Assembly: GCA_022647565.1 (NCBI GenBank)
Contig: JALCLA010000001.1
Span: 62,001-126,000, forward strand
Source: Chiayiivirga sp.
GTDB lineage: Bacteria; Pseudomonadota; Gammaproteobacteria; Xanthomonadales; Xanthomonadaceae
Reading direction: 5' to 3'
Length of the DNA stretch: 64,000 nucleotides
A program made the position numbers and the translations under genes. Position 1 is the stretch's first letter. Each line of letters starts with the position of its first letter. Positions 37,821 through 48,095 of this stretch are shown one piece after another. A model generated the notes under the pieces. That model was not told the DNA's origin. It did no database searches and worked only from the letters and a program-made list of their open reading frames with translations.

Positions 37821-40800
37821 ATGTCCGCCACTGCCGCGCTCCCGCCCATCGACCAGACCTACACCCTGGAAGACAAGTACACGCGCAGCGAAGGTCGGAT
37901 CTACCTCTCCGGCGTGCAGGCCCTGGTGCGCCTGCCCTTGATGCAGCAGATGCGCGACCGCGCCGCCGGGCTCAACACCGGCGGCTTCATTTCCGGCTAT
38001 CGCGGCTCGCCGCTGGGCGGCTTCGACCTGGAACTGTGGAAGGCGAAGAAGCACCTTGCCGCCAGCAATATCCAGTTCACCCCCGGCCTCAACGAAGACC
38101 TCGGCGCCACCATGGTCTGGGGCACGCAGCAGACCAACCTGTTTCCCGGCGCCACCGTCGATGGCGTGTTCTCGATGTGGTACGGCAAGGGCCCGGGCGT
38201 GGATCGCTGCGGCGATGTGTTCAAGCACGGCAATGCCGCCGGCACCTCGAAGCACGGCGGCGTACTCGCGCTGGCCGCCGACGACCACGCCTGCCGCTCC
38301 TCCACCCTGCCGCACGGCTCGGAACTGGAGTTCGTCTCGGCGATGATGCCGGTGCTGAACCCGGCCGGGGTGCAGGACATCCTCGACATGGGCCTGCTCG
38401 GCTGGGCCATGTCGCGCTTCACCGGGCGCTGGGTCGGCTTCAAGACCATCGCCGAAACGGTGGAGTCGTCGGCCTCGGTGATCGTCAATCCGCACCAGCT
38501 CGACATCGTCATCCCGACCGATTTCGAACTACCCGAAGGCGGGCTCAACATCCGCTGGCCGGATCCGCCGTTGAACCAGGAAATGCGCCTGCATCGCTAT
38601 GCGGTGGCGGCAGCGCAGGCCTTTGCCCGCGCCAACCACATCGACAAGATCATCTTCGACTCGCCGCGCGCGCGCCTTGGCATCGTCACCACCGGCAAGA
38701 GCTATCTCGACGTGCTGCAGGCACTCGAATACCTCGGCATCGACCACAAGGACGCCGAGCAGATCGGCATTCGCGTCTACAAGGTCGGCATGACCTGGCC
38801 GCTGGAGCCAATCGGCCTGCGCGACTTCGCGCGCGGGCTGGAAGACATCATCGTGGTTGAGGAAAAGCGCTCCTTCATCGAATCGCAGATGAAGGAATAC
38901 ATGTTCAACTGGGCCGAGCGTCCCAGCATCGTCGGCAAGCACGATGAAAGCGGCGCGTGGATTTTGCCCAGCACGAACGAACTCACCCCGGCCACGATCG
39001 CTGGCGTCATCGCCAAGCGCCTGATGCGCTTCCATCGCAGCGAGGCGATCGAACAGCGCCTGAAGTGGATGGAAGCCAAGGAGGCCGAACTGGCCCTGCC
39101 GCGCGCCAACTTCCCGCGCGTTCCGCATTACTGCTCGGGCTGCCCGCACAACACCAGCACCAAGGTGCCGGAAGGCTCGCGCGCGCTCGGCGGCATCGGC
39201 TGTCACTACATGGTGACGTGGATGGATCGCAAGACCGACACCTTCACCCAGATGGGCGGCGAGGGCACCACCTGGTGCGGGCAGGCACCGTTCACGAGCG
39301 AGAAACACGTCTTCCAGAACCTGGGCGACGGCACCTATTTCCACTCGGGCTCGCTCGCGATCCGCCAGGCAATCGCGGCCAAGGTCAACATCACCTACAA
39401 GATCCTCTACAACGACGCGGTGGCGATGACCGGCGGTCAGCCGGTGGACGGCACCCTCAGCGTGCCGGACATCGCGCACCAGGTGCGCAGCGAAGGCGTG
39501 CAGACCATCGTGCTGCTGTCCGATGACATCGAGAAGTGGAACCGCCCGGAGATTTTCCCATCCGGAGTGGAGTTCCTCGATCGCAGCGAACTCGATGCCA
39601 CGCAGAAGCGCCTGCGCGAAGTGTCGGGCGTGTCGGTCATCATCTACGACCAGACCTGCGCCACGGAAAAGCGCCGCCGTCGCAAGCGCGGCAAGATGGT
39701 CGATCCGCAAAAACGCACCGTGATCAACTCGCTGGTGTGCGAGGGCTGCGGCGATTGCGGCGAAAAGAGTTTCTGCGTCTCGGTGCTGCCCAAGGAAACC
39801 GAGTTCGGACGCAAGCGCGAGATCGACCAGTCCGGCTGCAACAAGGATTTTTCCTGCGTGAAGGGCTTCTGCCCCAGCTTCGTCACCGTGCACGGCGGCC
39901 AGCTGCGCAAGAAGAAGGGCGTGAGCGCGCAAGAACGCCTTGCGAGTTTGCCGCAGCCGGTGCTGCCCGCGCTCGACCAGCCCTGGAATATCCTCATCAC
40001 CGGCGTCGGCGGCACTGGCGTCGTCACCATCGGCGCCCTGCTCGGCATGGCCGGGCATCTGGAACACAAGGGCGCGACCGTGCTGGACCAAACCGGCCTC
40101 GCGCAGAAGGGCGGCGCGGTCACCACCCACATCCGCATCGCCAGTTCGCCGTCGGACATCCATGCCGTGCGCATTGCCGCCGGCGAAGCCGACCTCGTGC
40201 TCGGCTGCGACATGGTCGTCGTGAACGACTACTGGGCGCTGTCGAAGATTCGCGCTGATCGCACCCAGGTCGTGCTCAATACCTACCAAGCCATGCCCGG
40301 GCCGTTCACGATGAAGCCGGACATGCAGTTCCCGGCCGAAGGCATCGTGGCGGCGGTAAAGACCGCGCTCGATGGCCGCGATCCCTTGCTGGTGGATGCG
40401 AGCGAACTGGCCACGGCCCTGCTCGGCGACTCCATCGCCACCAACCTGTTCATGCTCGGCTATGCCTGGCAATCAGGCCTGGTGCCGCTGAGCTTCGATT
40501 CCATTGATCGCGCGATCGAACTCAACGGCGCGGCGGTGAAGATGAATCGCGAGGCCTTTGCCTGGGGCCGTCTGGCCGTGGTCGATCTCGCCGCCGTGCA
40601 GGAAGCCGCCGGCCTCAAGGCACCCGATGCCAGCGTCGTCGCCCTGCCGCTCGACGACGAACGCCTGTCGAAAACGCTGGATGAGCGCATCGCGCGCCGC
40701 GTCGCCTTCCTCACCGACTATCAGAACGCGGCCTACGCGCAGCGCTACGACGACCTGGTCTCGAAGGTGCGCGTGGCCGAGGCCAACAAGGTGCCGGGTT

Positions 40801-41327
40801 CGACCGCGCTGTCCGAGGCCGTGGCGCGTTATGCCTTCAAGCTCATGGCCTACAAGGACGAGTACGAAGTGGCGCGGCTCTACACCTCGCCCGCGTTCCG
40901 GCGTCAGATCGAGCAGCAGTTCGAAGGCAACTACACGCTGCACTTCAACCTCGCCCCGCCGCTGTTCGCGAAGAAGGACGCCGATGGCCACGGCACCAAG
41001 CGCGAGTACGGCCCCTGGATGCAGGCCGCGTTCGGTGTCCTCGCCCGTTTCAAGGGCCTGCGTGGCACCGCTCTCGACCTCTTCGGCTACACCGCCGAAC
41101 GCAAGTCCGAACGCCAGCTGATCGAAGACTATTTCGCCCGCATGGAAGAATTGCTCGGCAAGCTCAACGCCGACAACGTGCGGCTCGCAGCCGAGATCGC
41201 CTCGGTGCCCGAGCACATCCGCGGCTACGGCCACGTCAAGGAAAAGCACCTCGCGCGCGCACTGAAACTCCAGGACGACCTGATGGTGCAGTGGCGCAAC
41301 GGGATTCCGGTGGCGCTGGTGGCGTAG
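37821..41327 (+). CDS. Fused indolepyruvate:ferredoxin oxidoreductase (IorA-IorB type)
   Basis: Oxidatively decarboxylates arylpyruvates, or branched 2-oxo acids, to acyl-CoA with TPP and iron-sulfur clusters. One 1168-residue chain joins the alpha and beta subunits that are separate in archaea. Residues 1-400 carry the pyrimidine-binding and transketolase-like regions (NTGGFISGYRGSPLGG, PGLNEDLGATMVWGTQQ). The TPP-binding core lies at about 430-640 (CSGCPHNTSTKVPEGSRA, GGIGCHYM, YNDAVAMTGGQPVDG). A cysteine cluster region at 635-690 (VCEGCGDCGEKSFC, SGCNKDFSCVKGFCPSF) binds 4Fe-4S. The beta-like domain starts near 720 (ILITGVGGTGVVTIG). ATG at 37821 is the natural start; a long upstream frame runs through the divergent TPR gene. 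Fused forms are common in proteobacteria. Confidence 0.93.
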   Translation: MSATAALPPIDQTYTLEDKYTRSEGRIYLSGVQALVRLPLMQQMRDRAAGLNTGGFISGYRGSPLGGFDLELWKAKKHLAASNIQFTPGLNEDLGATMVWGTQQTNLFPGATVDGVFSMWYGKGPGVDRCGDVFKHGNAAGTSKHGGVLALAADDHACRSSTLPHGSELEFVSAMMPVLNPAGVQDILDMGLLGWAMSRFTGRWVGFKTIAETVESSASVIVNPHQLDIVIPTDFELPEGGLNIRWPDPPLNQEMRLHRYAVAAAQAFARANHIDKIIFDSPRARLGIVTTGKSYLDVLQALEYLGIDHKDAEQIGIRVYKVGMTWPLEPIGLRDFARGLEDIIVVEEKRSFIESQMKEYMFNWAERPSIVGKHDESGAWILPSTNELTPATIAGVIAKRLMRFHRSEAIEQRLKWMEAKEAELALPRANFPRVPHYCSGCPHNTSTKVPEGSRALGGIGCHYMVTWMDRKTDTFTQMGGEGTTWCGQAPFTSEKHVFQNLGDGTYFHSGSLAIRQAIAAKVNITYKILYNDAVAMTGGQPVDGTLSVPDIAHQVRSEGVQTIVLLSDDIEKWNRPEIFPSGVEFLDRSELDATQKRLREVSGVSVIIYDQTCATEKRRRRKRGKMVDPQKRTVINSLVCEGCGDCGEKSFCVSVLPKETEFGRKREIDQSGCNKDFSCVKGFCPSFVTVHGGQLRKKKGVSAQERLASLPQPVLPALDQPWNILITGVGGTGVVTIGALLGMAGHLEHKGATVLDQTGLAQKGGAVTTHIRIASSPSDIHAVRIAAGEADLVLGCDMVVVNDYWALSKIRADRTQVVLNTYQAMPGPFTMKPDMQFPAEGIVAAVKTALDGRDPLLVDASELATALLGDSIATNLFMLGYAWQSGLVPLSFDSIDRAIELNGAAVKMNREAFAWGRLAVVDLAAVQEAAGLKAPDASVVALPLDDERLSKTLDERIARRVAFLTDYQNAAYAQRYDDLVSKVRVAEANKVPGSTALSEAVARYAFKLMAYKDEYEVARLYTSPAFRRQIEQQFEGNYTLHFNLAPPLFAKKDADGHGTKREYGPWMQAAFGVLARFKGLRGTALDLFGYTAERKSERQLIEDYFARMEELLGKLNADNVRLAAEIASVPEHIRGYGHVKEKHLARALKLQDDLMVQWRNGIPVALVA

Positions 41328-41420
41328 CACCCGTTGCAGCGGGCGGAGGCTGTCAGGGTTCTTCGCCGTTTCGCGTTTCCGGGAGTAGCCTGATTCTGGC
41401 TACCTTTGGAGGACACGATC

Positions 41421-42956
41421 ATGTTGCGTCGCGCCTTGGTTCTTGCCGCGCTTGCCAGCCTGCCCGCCGCAGCCTTTGCTGTGAGCAGCGTCTTCGTCTA
41501 TCAGGGCGAGCTGCGCGAGAACAACGCGCGCGCCAACGGCAGCTACGACCTGCAGTTCGCGCTGCAAACCAGCGCCGGCGTGCCGGTGGGCGCGCCGCTG
41601 CTGCACGAGGCCGTGCCGGTCGCTGACGGCCGCTTCAGTGTCGAGCTCGACTTCGGTGCCAGCATCACCGGCGCGGATTTCCAGCTCCAGATCGGGGTGC
41701 GACCTGACGCCTCCAACGGCGCGTTCACGCCGCTGATGCCGGCCACACCGCTGCGACCCACGCCGCAAGCGCAAGTCGCCGGCCGCGCCGACCAGGCCAC
41801 CAGCGTCGTGGCATCGAGCATCCTGTCGACCAGCATCGTCGATGGCAGCATCCTCGCCGCCGACGTCGACGCCAGCCAGATCCAGCGCCGTGTTCAGGCG
41901 AGCTGCGCGGCCGGCGAATCGATCCGCGCGATCAACCCCGACGGCTCGGTGCTGTGCAACGCGGCCGCGATCTATGGCGATGGCAGTCGCGGCGATCTGA
42001 ACATCAGCAGTGGATTGAATTTCCTCAACAGCGGCAACCTGCAGTTCAACAACATCACCGTGGCGGCGGGCGCGTCACTTTTCGTGCCGTCCGGGGCCAC
42101 GATCAAGGCCCTGGGTTCGGTGACGATCCATGGATTCCTCAACGTTCAACCTGGGGCACAACCGGCGTCGCAGGTGCTGGCGGGCGACAGCCAGCCCTCG
42201 CTGGTCGGGCCCAATTACTTCGGCAACGCAGCGAACTCGGGCGGCAGCGACAACTCGACCACCTCGGGCGGCCTCGTCATCACCTTGCAAGGACGTACCG
42301 GGGCGGGCGCACCAGCACCGCGGCTGATCCAATCCACGCCGGCACACCTGGCCATTCGGCCCACCTACGTCGGCGGTGGTGCCGGCGGACATGGCTCGTC
42401 AGGCGGTGGCCAGGGCGGAGGTTTCGCCGCGATCATCGCGCGCGGCCCGATCAGTGTCAGTGCGAGTGGCGCCGTCAATGCCGGTGGCAGTCCCGGCAAC
42501 AGCAGTTCCGGCGCCGGCGGTGGTGGAGGCGGCATCCTGGTGCTGGCTTCGCGCACATCGATCACCAACGCCGGCACGATCAACTCATCGGGTGGCAATG
42601 GCGCCAACGGCGGCACGATCGACAGTTTCAATTTCGTCACCGCCTGGGGTGCCGGCGGCGGCGGCGGCGGCGGCATCGTCCACCTCATCGCCCCGAGCAT
42701 GTCGGCCGGCACCGTGCTCGTTGCCGGCGGCACTCCGGGATCGGTTCCCGGCCCCACCACCTTCGCCGGTGCGGTCGACATGACTTCCACCGGCGGTGGC
42801 GGCGGTGGCGGCTGCTATGGCCGTGGCGGCAACGGCAGCCACGTCAACGGCCAGACCAACACTCGTCAGTTCACCTGGGCCACGCCGAGCGGCTTGGCGC
42901 CGGGTGATCCGGGCCTGCTGATCCAGACCCTGACCGATCCGACCTCGTTGTTCTGA
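41421..42956 (+). CDS. Exported glycine-rich protein sharing a module with the S74 fibre protein
   Basis: A 511-residue protein with signal peptide 1-20. Residues 21-121 align without gaps to the same residues of the collagen/S74 protein encoded at 59372-61300; counting by eye, 67 of 101 are identical (e.g. ELDFGx[22 protein letters not shown]). A Cys-x8-to-10-SIR pattern (CAAGESIRAINPDGSVLCN) is also common to both. After residue 200 the sequence becomes a low-complexity Gly/Ser/Asn region with repeated GGGGGGI-V-L blocks (GGGGGGILVLASRTSI, GGGGGGGIVHLIAPS), consistent with a glycine-rich beta-helix or fibre seen in secreted surface proteins. GGAGGA lies eight bases before ATG at 41421. No function is established. 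Confidence 0.85.
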   Translation: MLRRALVLAALASLPAAAFAVSSVFVYQGELRENNARANGSYDLQFALQTSAGVPVGAPLLHEAVPVADGRFSVELDFGASITGADFQLQIGVRPDASNGAFTPLMPATPLRPTPQAQVAGRADQATSVVASSILSTSIVDGSILAADVDASQIQRRVQASCAAGESIRAINPDGSVLCNAAAIYGDGSRGDLNISSGLNFLNSGNLQFNNITVAAGASLFVPSGATIKALGSVTIHGFLNVQPGAQPASQVLAGDSQPSLVGPNYFGNAANSGGSDNSTTSGGLVITLQGRTGAGAPAPRLIQSTPAHLAIRPTYVGGGAGGHGSSGGGQGGGFAAIIARGPISVSASGAVNAGGSPGNSSSGAGGGGGGILVLASRTSITNAGTINSSGGNGANGGTIDSFNFVTAWGAGGGGGGGIVHLIAPSMSAGTVLVAGGTPGSVPGPTTFAGAVDMTSTGGGGGGGCYGRGGNGSHVNGQTNTRQFTWATPSGLAPGDPGLLIQTLTDPTSLF

Positions 42957-42999
42957 CTCTTGCCGGCACCGTGCAGTTCGGCAGGCTGCCGCGCCAGCG

Positions 43000-43764
43000 C
43001 TATTGTGGCGCGTTCGGAACCGCCAGCAACTGCTGCGCCATCCACGCATCACCCTTCTGGATCAGTTCCAGCGGGGTGAATTCCCAGCCGGTGAGGGCGA
43101 GGCATTCGGCCACGCTCCACTCCCGCTGTTCCTTGGTGAACTCGCATTTCTGCGCGGCAACGGCTTCGAGCACAGCCCGATCGGGCATCGGGCTGACCAC
43201 CGGCGTCACCGATCCCTTGCGACCGGGAACGCGCGGACCGGCGGACGGCGCGCCCGCCGCCAGCACCTCGATCCGCTGCAGCGCCAGGCTTTGCGCATCG
43301 GGCGCCATCATCGGTTCCGGCCGTGCCGCGGCCAGCGCCGCATAGAGTTGTTCGAGCCGGGCCTGCACTTCCGCGGCCTTCTTGTCGCGCTCCACCTGGC
43401 GTGCGACCACGGCCTTCTGCCGCGCTTCGAGCTGTTTCACCTGCGCTTCGAGCTGCAGCAACTCGGCCACCGGCTCCACCAGCTCGCGCTCGTCGAGCAG
43501 GTTCATCACCTTCTTCGCCAGTTCGTCATACAACTCGGGTTGCGACAGCTTCAGCCCGCGGCAGACGGTCTGCCAGGCCAGGGCCACCTGCTGCGCCCCG
43601 GTCTTCCCGCTGGGCGCGGGCGTGGCCGCGGGCTGCTCGGTCAGGTTCAGGATGGCCTGTTCCATGCGCGCCCGCAGCGGGTTGGTGTCGAAATCCGGCA
43701 AGGCGGTGCGCAATGCGATGCGCGCCTCCAGCATCAGTGCCCGCAGATCGTTGATGTGTGTCAT
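43000..43764 (-). CDS. Coiled-coil protein of unknown function
   Basis: A 254-residue cytoplasmic protein. Residues 95-160 are strongly heptad-like (LLQLEAQVKQLEARQKAVVARQVERDKKAAEVQARLEQL), so a dimeric coiled coil is likely. The last 60 residues, with KCEFTKEQREWSVAECLALTGWEFTPLELI, look like a compact helical domain. The start at 43764 (MTHINDLR) is preferred to a 45-codon upstream extension that reads into the DUF808 gene. It follows that gene by 14 bases on the same strand, so the two probably share a transcript. I do not recognise the family. Confidence 0.7.
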   Translation of the reverse strand: MTHINDLRALMLEARIALRTALPDFDTNPLRARMEQAILNLTEQPAATPAPSGKTGAQQVALAWQTVCRGLKLSQPELYDELAKKVMNLLDERELVEPVAELLQLEAQVKQLEARQKAVVARQVERDKKAAEVQARLEQLYAALAAARPEPMMAPDAQSLALQRIEVLAAGAPSAGPRVPGRKGSVTPVVSPMPDRAVLEAVAAQKCEFTKEQREWSVAECLALTGWEFTPLELIQKGDAWMAQQLLAVPNAPQ

Positions 43765-43778
43765 CGCGCCCACCGGGA

Positions 43779-44687
<909 letters not shown>

Positions 44688-44808
44688 GGGTGGGTCTCGT
44701 CGGGAGTCAGGCCGGATTGTAAGCGCAGGCGAGGGACGCGTCCGAGCGGGAACTCGGGCCGGACCGCGTACCATCGCGATTCTCCCCCGTGCTTCCCGAC
44801 CCCGACCC

Positions 44809-45660
44809 GTGAAATTCCAAGGCACCGAACGCTACGTCGCCACCGACGAACTCATGCTCGCCGTCAATGCCGCGATCACCCTGCAGCGGCCGCTGCTGAT
44901 CAAGGGTGAGCCGGGCACCGGCAAGACCCTGCTGGCCGAGGAGATGGCGCGCGCTCTCGACCTGCCGCTCTACACCTGGCACGTGAAGTCCACCACCAAG
45001 GCACACCAGGGCCTTTACGAGTACGACGCGGTCAGCCGCCTGCGCGATTCGCAGCTGGGTGATCCCCGGGTGCAGGACGTGCGCCACTACATCCGGCGCG
45101 GCAAGCTTTGGGAGGCCTTCGACAGCGAGCGCCGCGCGGTGCTGCTGATCGACGAGATCGACAAGGCCGACCTGGAATTCCCCAACGACCTGCTGCACGA
45201 ACTCGACCGCATGGAGTTCCATGTGTACGAGACCGGCGAAACCGTGCGCGCACGGCAGCGTCCCATCATCGTGATCAGCTCCAACAACGAGAAGGAGCTA
45301 CCCGATGCCTTCCTGCGCCGCTGCTTCTTCCACTACATCGCGTTCCCGGACCGCGCCACGCTGGAGCAGATCGTCGCGGTGCATTACCCGGGCATCGGCA
45401 AGGAACTCGTCAACCGCGCGCTGGAGCTGTTCTTCCAGTTGCGCGAGGTGCCGGGCCTGAAGAAGAAGCCCAGCACCTCGGAGCTGATCGACTGGCTCAA
45501 GCTGCTGCTGGCGGACCAGATTCCGGCCAGTGCGCTGCTGGAACGCGATCCGGCCAAGGCCATCCCGCCGCTGTACGGCGCACTGGTCAAGAACGAACAG
45601 GACGTACAGTTGCTGGAGCGCCTCGCCTTCATGCATCGCAGGCAGGCGGCGGGACGCTAG
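44809..45660 (+). CDS. MoxR-family AAA+ ATPase
   Basis: A 283-residue AAA+ ATPase thought to act as a chaperone that works with VWA-domain partners. Walker A is GEPGTGKT (residues 33-40), Walker B VLLIDEIDKAD; sensor-1 Asn lies in VISSNNEKELPDAFLRRCFF. The C-terminal lid is helical. The start is GTG at 44809 (VKFQGTERYVA), which matches relatives; the frame upstream is Arg/Ser-rich and unlikely. Next on the same strand is a CoxE-like VWA protein after only 10 bases, the standard MoxR-VWA arrangement. Cytoplasmic. The metal or protein assembly that the pair serves is not indicated by other neighbours. Confidence 0.92.
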   Translation: MKFQGTERYVATDELMLAVNAAITLQRPLLIKGEPGTGKTLLAEEMARALDLPLYTWHVKSTTKAHQGLYEYDAVSRLRDSQLGDPRVQDVRHYIRRGKLWEAFDSERRAVLLIDEIDKADLEFPNDLLHELDRMEFHVYETGETVRARQRPIIVISSNNEKELPDAFLRRCFFHYIAFPDRATLEQIVAVHYPGIGKELVNRALELFFQLREVPGLKKKPSTSELIDWLKLLLADQIPASALLERDPAKAIPPLYGALVKNEQDVQLLERLAFMHRRQAAGR

Positions 45661-45670
45661 GCCCGGCGCC

Positions 45671-46840
45671 ATGCTGCTTGGCCTGTTCGAATCGCTGCGC
45701 GCGGAGAAGGTGCCGGTCACGCTGCGCGAATGGCTCGATCTCATGGGCGCGCTCGATGCCGACCTCGCCTTCGCCGACCTCGATGCGTTCTACCACCTCG
45801 CCCGCACCGTGCTGGTGAAGGACGAACGCCATTTCGACCGCTACGACCGCGCTTTCGGCCAATACGCGCGCGGCATCGCGCGCACCGACATCGATATCGC
45901 CGCGCAGATTCCGGAGGACTGGCTGCGGCAGACGTTCCAGCGCCTGCTGAGCGACGAGGAACGCTCCAAGCTCGATGCGCTCTCGCTCGAACAGCTGATG
46001 GAGGAATTCCGCAAGCGGCTGGAGGAACAGAAGGATCGGCATTTCGGCGGCAATCGCTGGATCGGCACCGGCGGCAGCAGTCCGTTCGGTGCTGGGGGTT
46101 TCAATCCGGCGGGAATGCGGGTCGGGGCGAAGGGAGGAGGTCGCTCGGCCGTGAAGGTCTGGGAACAGCGTGCCTATCGCAACCTTGATGGCGATGCCGA
46201 ACTCTCGCCGCGCAACCTCAAGCTGGCCTTGCGCCGCCTGCGGCGCTTTGCGCGCGAGGGCGCCGCCGAGGAGCTGGACCTCGACGCCACCATCGACGCC
46301 ACCGCACGCGAAGCCATGCTCGACGTGCGCTTCCGGCCCGAACGCCACAATGCCGTCAAGGTGTTGCTGTTCCTCGATATCGGCGGCTCGATGGACGACC
46401 ACGTGCTCGCGGCCGAAGCCCTGTTCGGCGCGGCCAAGAGCGAGTTCAAGCGACTCGATCATTACTACTTCCACAACTTCCTCTACGACCACGTGTGGAA
46501 GGACAACCGCCGCCGCGACAGGGAGCGCACGCCTACCGTGGAACTGATCCGACGCTACAACCCCGATCACAAGGTGGTGTTCGTGGGTGATGCGGCGATG
46601 GGTCCGTACGAGATCACCCACGCCGGCGGCAGCGTCGAGTACTGGAACGAGGAAGCCGGGCAGGTCTGGTTCCAGCGCATGAAGGATCGTTTCCGCAAGC
46701 TGTGCTGGATCAACCCGAATCCACCCGAGCGCTGGAAATACATGATGTCGACCGAGATGATCCGCGAGCTGGTGGAAGACCGGATGTATCCACTCACCCC
46801 CGAAGGCCTGGATCAGGCGATGCGCTGGCTGGCGAAATAG
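45671..46840 (+). CDS. VWA-domain protein, CoxE-like partner of MoxR
   Basis: A 389-residue cytoplasmic protein. The N-terminal 180 residues are helical, with a Gly-rich break (GGNRWIGTGGSSPFGAGGFNPAGM) near 140-165. The VWA domain starts near residue 230; its metal-ion adhesion site is DIGGSMDD, where the usual DxSxS reads D-I-G-G-S. The ending PNPPERWKYMMSTEMIRELVEDRMYPLTPEGL is characteristic of this family. In known pairs the VWA protein and its MoxR ATPase act together on a substrate complex. It starts 10 bases after the MoxR stop, and the DinB-like gene begins eight bases after its own stop, so four genes from 44809 to 48059 look like one operon. Confidence 0.9.
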   Translation: MLLGLFESLRAEKVPVTLREWLDLMGALDADLAFADLDAFYHLARTVLVKDERHFDRYDRAFGQYARGIARTDIDIAAQIPEDWLRQTFQRLLSDEERSKLDALSLEQLMEEFRKRLEEQKDRHFGGNRWIGTGGSSPFGAGGFNPAGMRVGAKGGGRSAVKVWEQRAYRNLDGDAELSPRNLKLALRRLRRFAREGAAEELDLDATIDATAREAMLDVRFRPERHNAVKVLLFLDIGGSMDDHVLAAEALFGAAKSEFKRLDHYYFHNFLYDHVWKDNRRRDRERTPTVELIRRYNPDHKVVFVGDAAMGPYEITHAGGSVEYWNEEAGQVWFQRMKDRFRKLCWINPNPPERWKYMMSTEMIRELVEDRMYPLTPEGLDQAMRWLAK

Positions 46841-46848
46841 GAGGAAGC

Positions 46849-47367
46849 ATGAACCTGAGGCACCACTGCCAGCTGATGGCGCGCTACCACCGCTGGGGTT
46901 TCGAGCGCCTCTACGCCGAGATCGACACGCTGGACGAGCACGAGTATCGGCGCGATGCGGGCCTGTACTTCGGGTCTGTCCACGGCACCCTCAACCACCT
47001 GCTCCTGGTCGACCATCTCTGGCACGGCCGCCTGGTGCAGCAACCGTTCGCGACGGGATCGTTGCGTGACATCATCGACGACGACCGCGCCGAGTTGCGC
47101 GAGCGCCTGCTTGCACGCAGCGCGGTCTGGACCGACTACCTCGCCGCGCTCGACGACGCCGACCTCGCGGGCATCGCGCACTTCCACAAGATCGACGGCA
47201 GCGCCGCCAGCCTGCCGCGCGCCAGTTGCGTGCTGCACGTGTTCAACCACGGCACCCATCATCGCGGCCAGATCTCGGCCGTGCTGACCCAATTCGGTGC
47301 CGCCGCCCCCGAAATGGACCTGCCTTACTTTCTGTACGGCCTCGACCCGGCCGAACTCGCGGCATGA
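46849..47367 (+). CDS. DinB-family protein (DUF664-like metal-binding four-helix bundle)
   Basis: A 172-residue DinB-like protein. The triad of histidines that binds metal in this fold is visible: His in GTLNHLLLVDHLWH (about residues 45-60) and the pair in HGTHHRGQISAVL (about 128-140). The rest is helical and acidic. Members act as thiol-dependent transferases or simply as unknown metalloproteins; the substrate cannot be read here. GAGGA lies four bases before ATG at 46849. The stop TGA at 47365 overlaps the ATG of the racemase gene by four bases (ATGA), a classic sign of coupled translation. Confidence 0.88.
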   Translation: MNLRHHCQLMARYHRWGFERLYAEIDTLDEHEYRRDAGLYFGSVHGTLNHLLLVDHLWHGRLVQQPFATGSLRDIIDDDRAELRERLLARSAVWTDYLAALDDADLAGIAHFHKIDGSAASLPRASCVLHVFNHGTHHRGQISAVLTQFGAAAPEMDLPYFLYGLDPAELAA

Positions 47368-48059
47368 AGACGCTGGGGCTGATCGGCGGCATGAGCTGGG
47401 AATCGACCCTGTCCTACTACCGCCTGATCAACGAGGCCGTGCGGCAACGGCGCGGTGGCCTGCACTCGGCGCGCCTGGTGCTGTACAGCGTGGATTTCCA
47501 CGAGATCGAGGTGCTGCAGCGCGAGGGCCGCTGGGACGAAGCCGGCGCGGTGCTGGCGCAGGCGGCGCGCGCCCTCGATGCAGCCGGCGCCGAACTGCTG
47601 GTGCTCTGCACCAACACCATGCACAAGGTCGCATCCGCGATCGAGGCCGCCACTCCGCGCCCCTTGCTGCATATTGCCGATCCCACCGCCGAGGCCATCC
47701 GCCACGCCGGGCTGCAGCGCGTGGGCCTGCTCGGTACCCGCTTCACCATGGAGCAGGATTTCTACCGGCAGCGCCTCGAACGGCGCCACGGTATCGACGT
47801 GCTGGTGCCCGATGCCTCCGACCGGGACGAGGTGCACCGCATCATCTACGACGAGTTGTGCCGGGGAGAAGTGCGGGAGGCTTCGCGCGTGATCTATCGC
47901 GCCGTCATCCAAGGCCTGGTCGAACGCGGGGCCGAGGCGGTGATCCTGGGCTGCACCGAGATCTCGCTGCTGGTCGGCAGCGCGGACGCCCGCGTGCCGC
48001 TGTTCGATACCACCGCCCTGCACGCACGACGCGCGGCGGAGCTGGCCTTGTCCTATTGA
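47364..48059 (+). CDS. Aspartate/glutamate racemase family protein
   Basis: A 231-residue pyridoxal-independent amino-acid racemase. The opening MKTLGLIGGMSWESTLSYY is typical of the RacX/YgeA aspartate-racemase branch. The two catalytic cysteines are Cys82 (LLVLCTNTMH) and Cys197 (AVILGCTEI). It should interconvert L- and D-Asp, Glu or a similar amino acid, with a possible link to cell-wall remodelling. It overlaps the DinB gene start-to-stop, placing it last in the four-gene run that begins with MoxR. A REP pair follows it downstream. Confidence 0.93.
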   Translation: MKTLGLIGGMSWESTLSYYRLINEAVRQRRGGLHSARLVLYSVDFHEIEVLQREGRWDEAGAVLAQAARALDAAGAELLVLCTNTMHKVASAIEAATPRPLLHIADPTAEAIRHAGLQRVGLLGTRFTMEQDFYRQRLERRHGIDVLVPDASDRDEVHRIIYDELCRGEVREASRVIYRAVIQGLVERGAEAVILGCTEISLLVGSADARVPLFDTTALHARRAAELALSY

Positions 48060-48095
48060 GACTTGCGCAAGTGATTGGCGTGATGCCTTGCTGTC

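Noticed and set aside
38529..40472. Minus-strand frame inside the indolepyruvate oxidoreductase gene
   Set aside because: Antisense shadow; the plus-strand product has complete TPP and iron-sulfur motifs.
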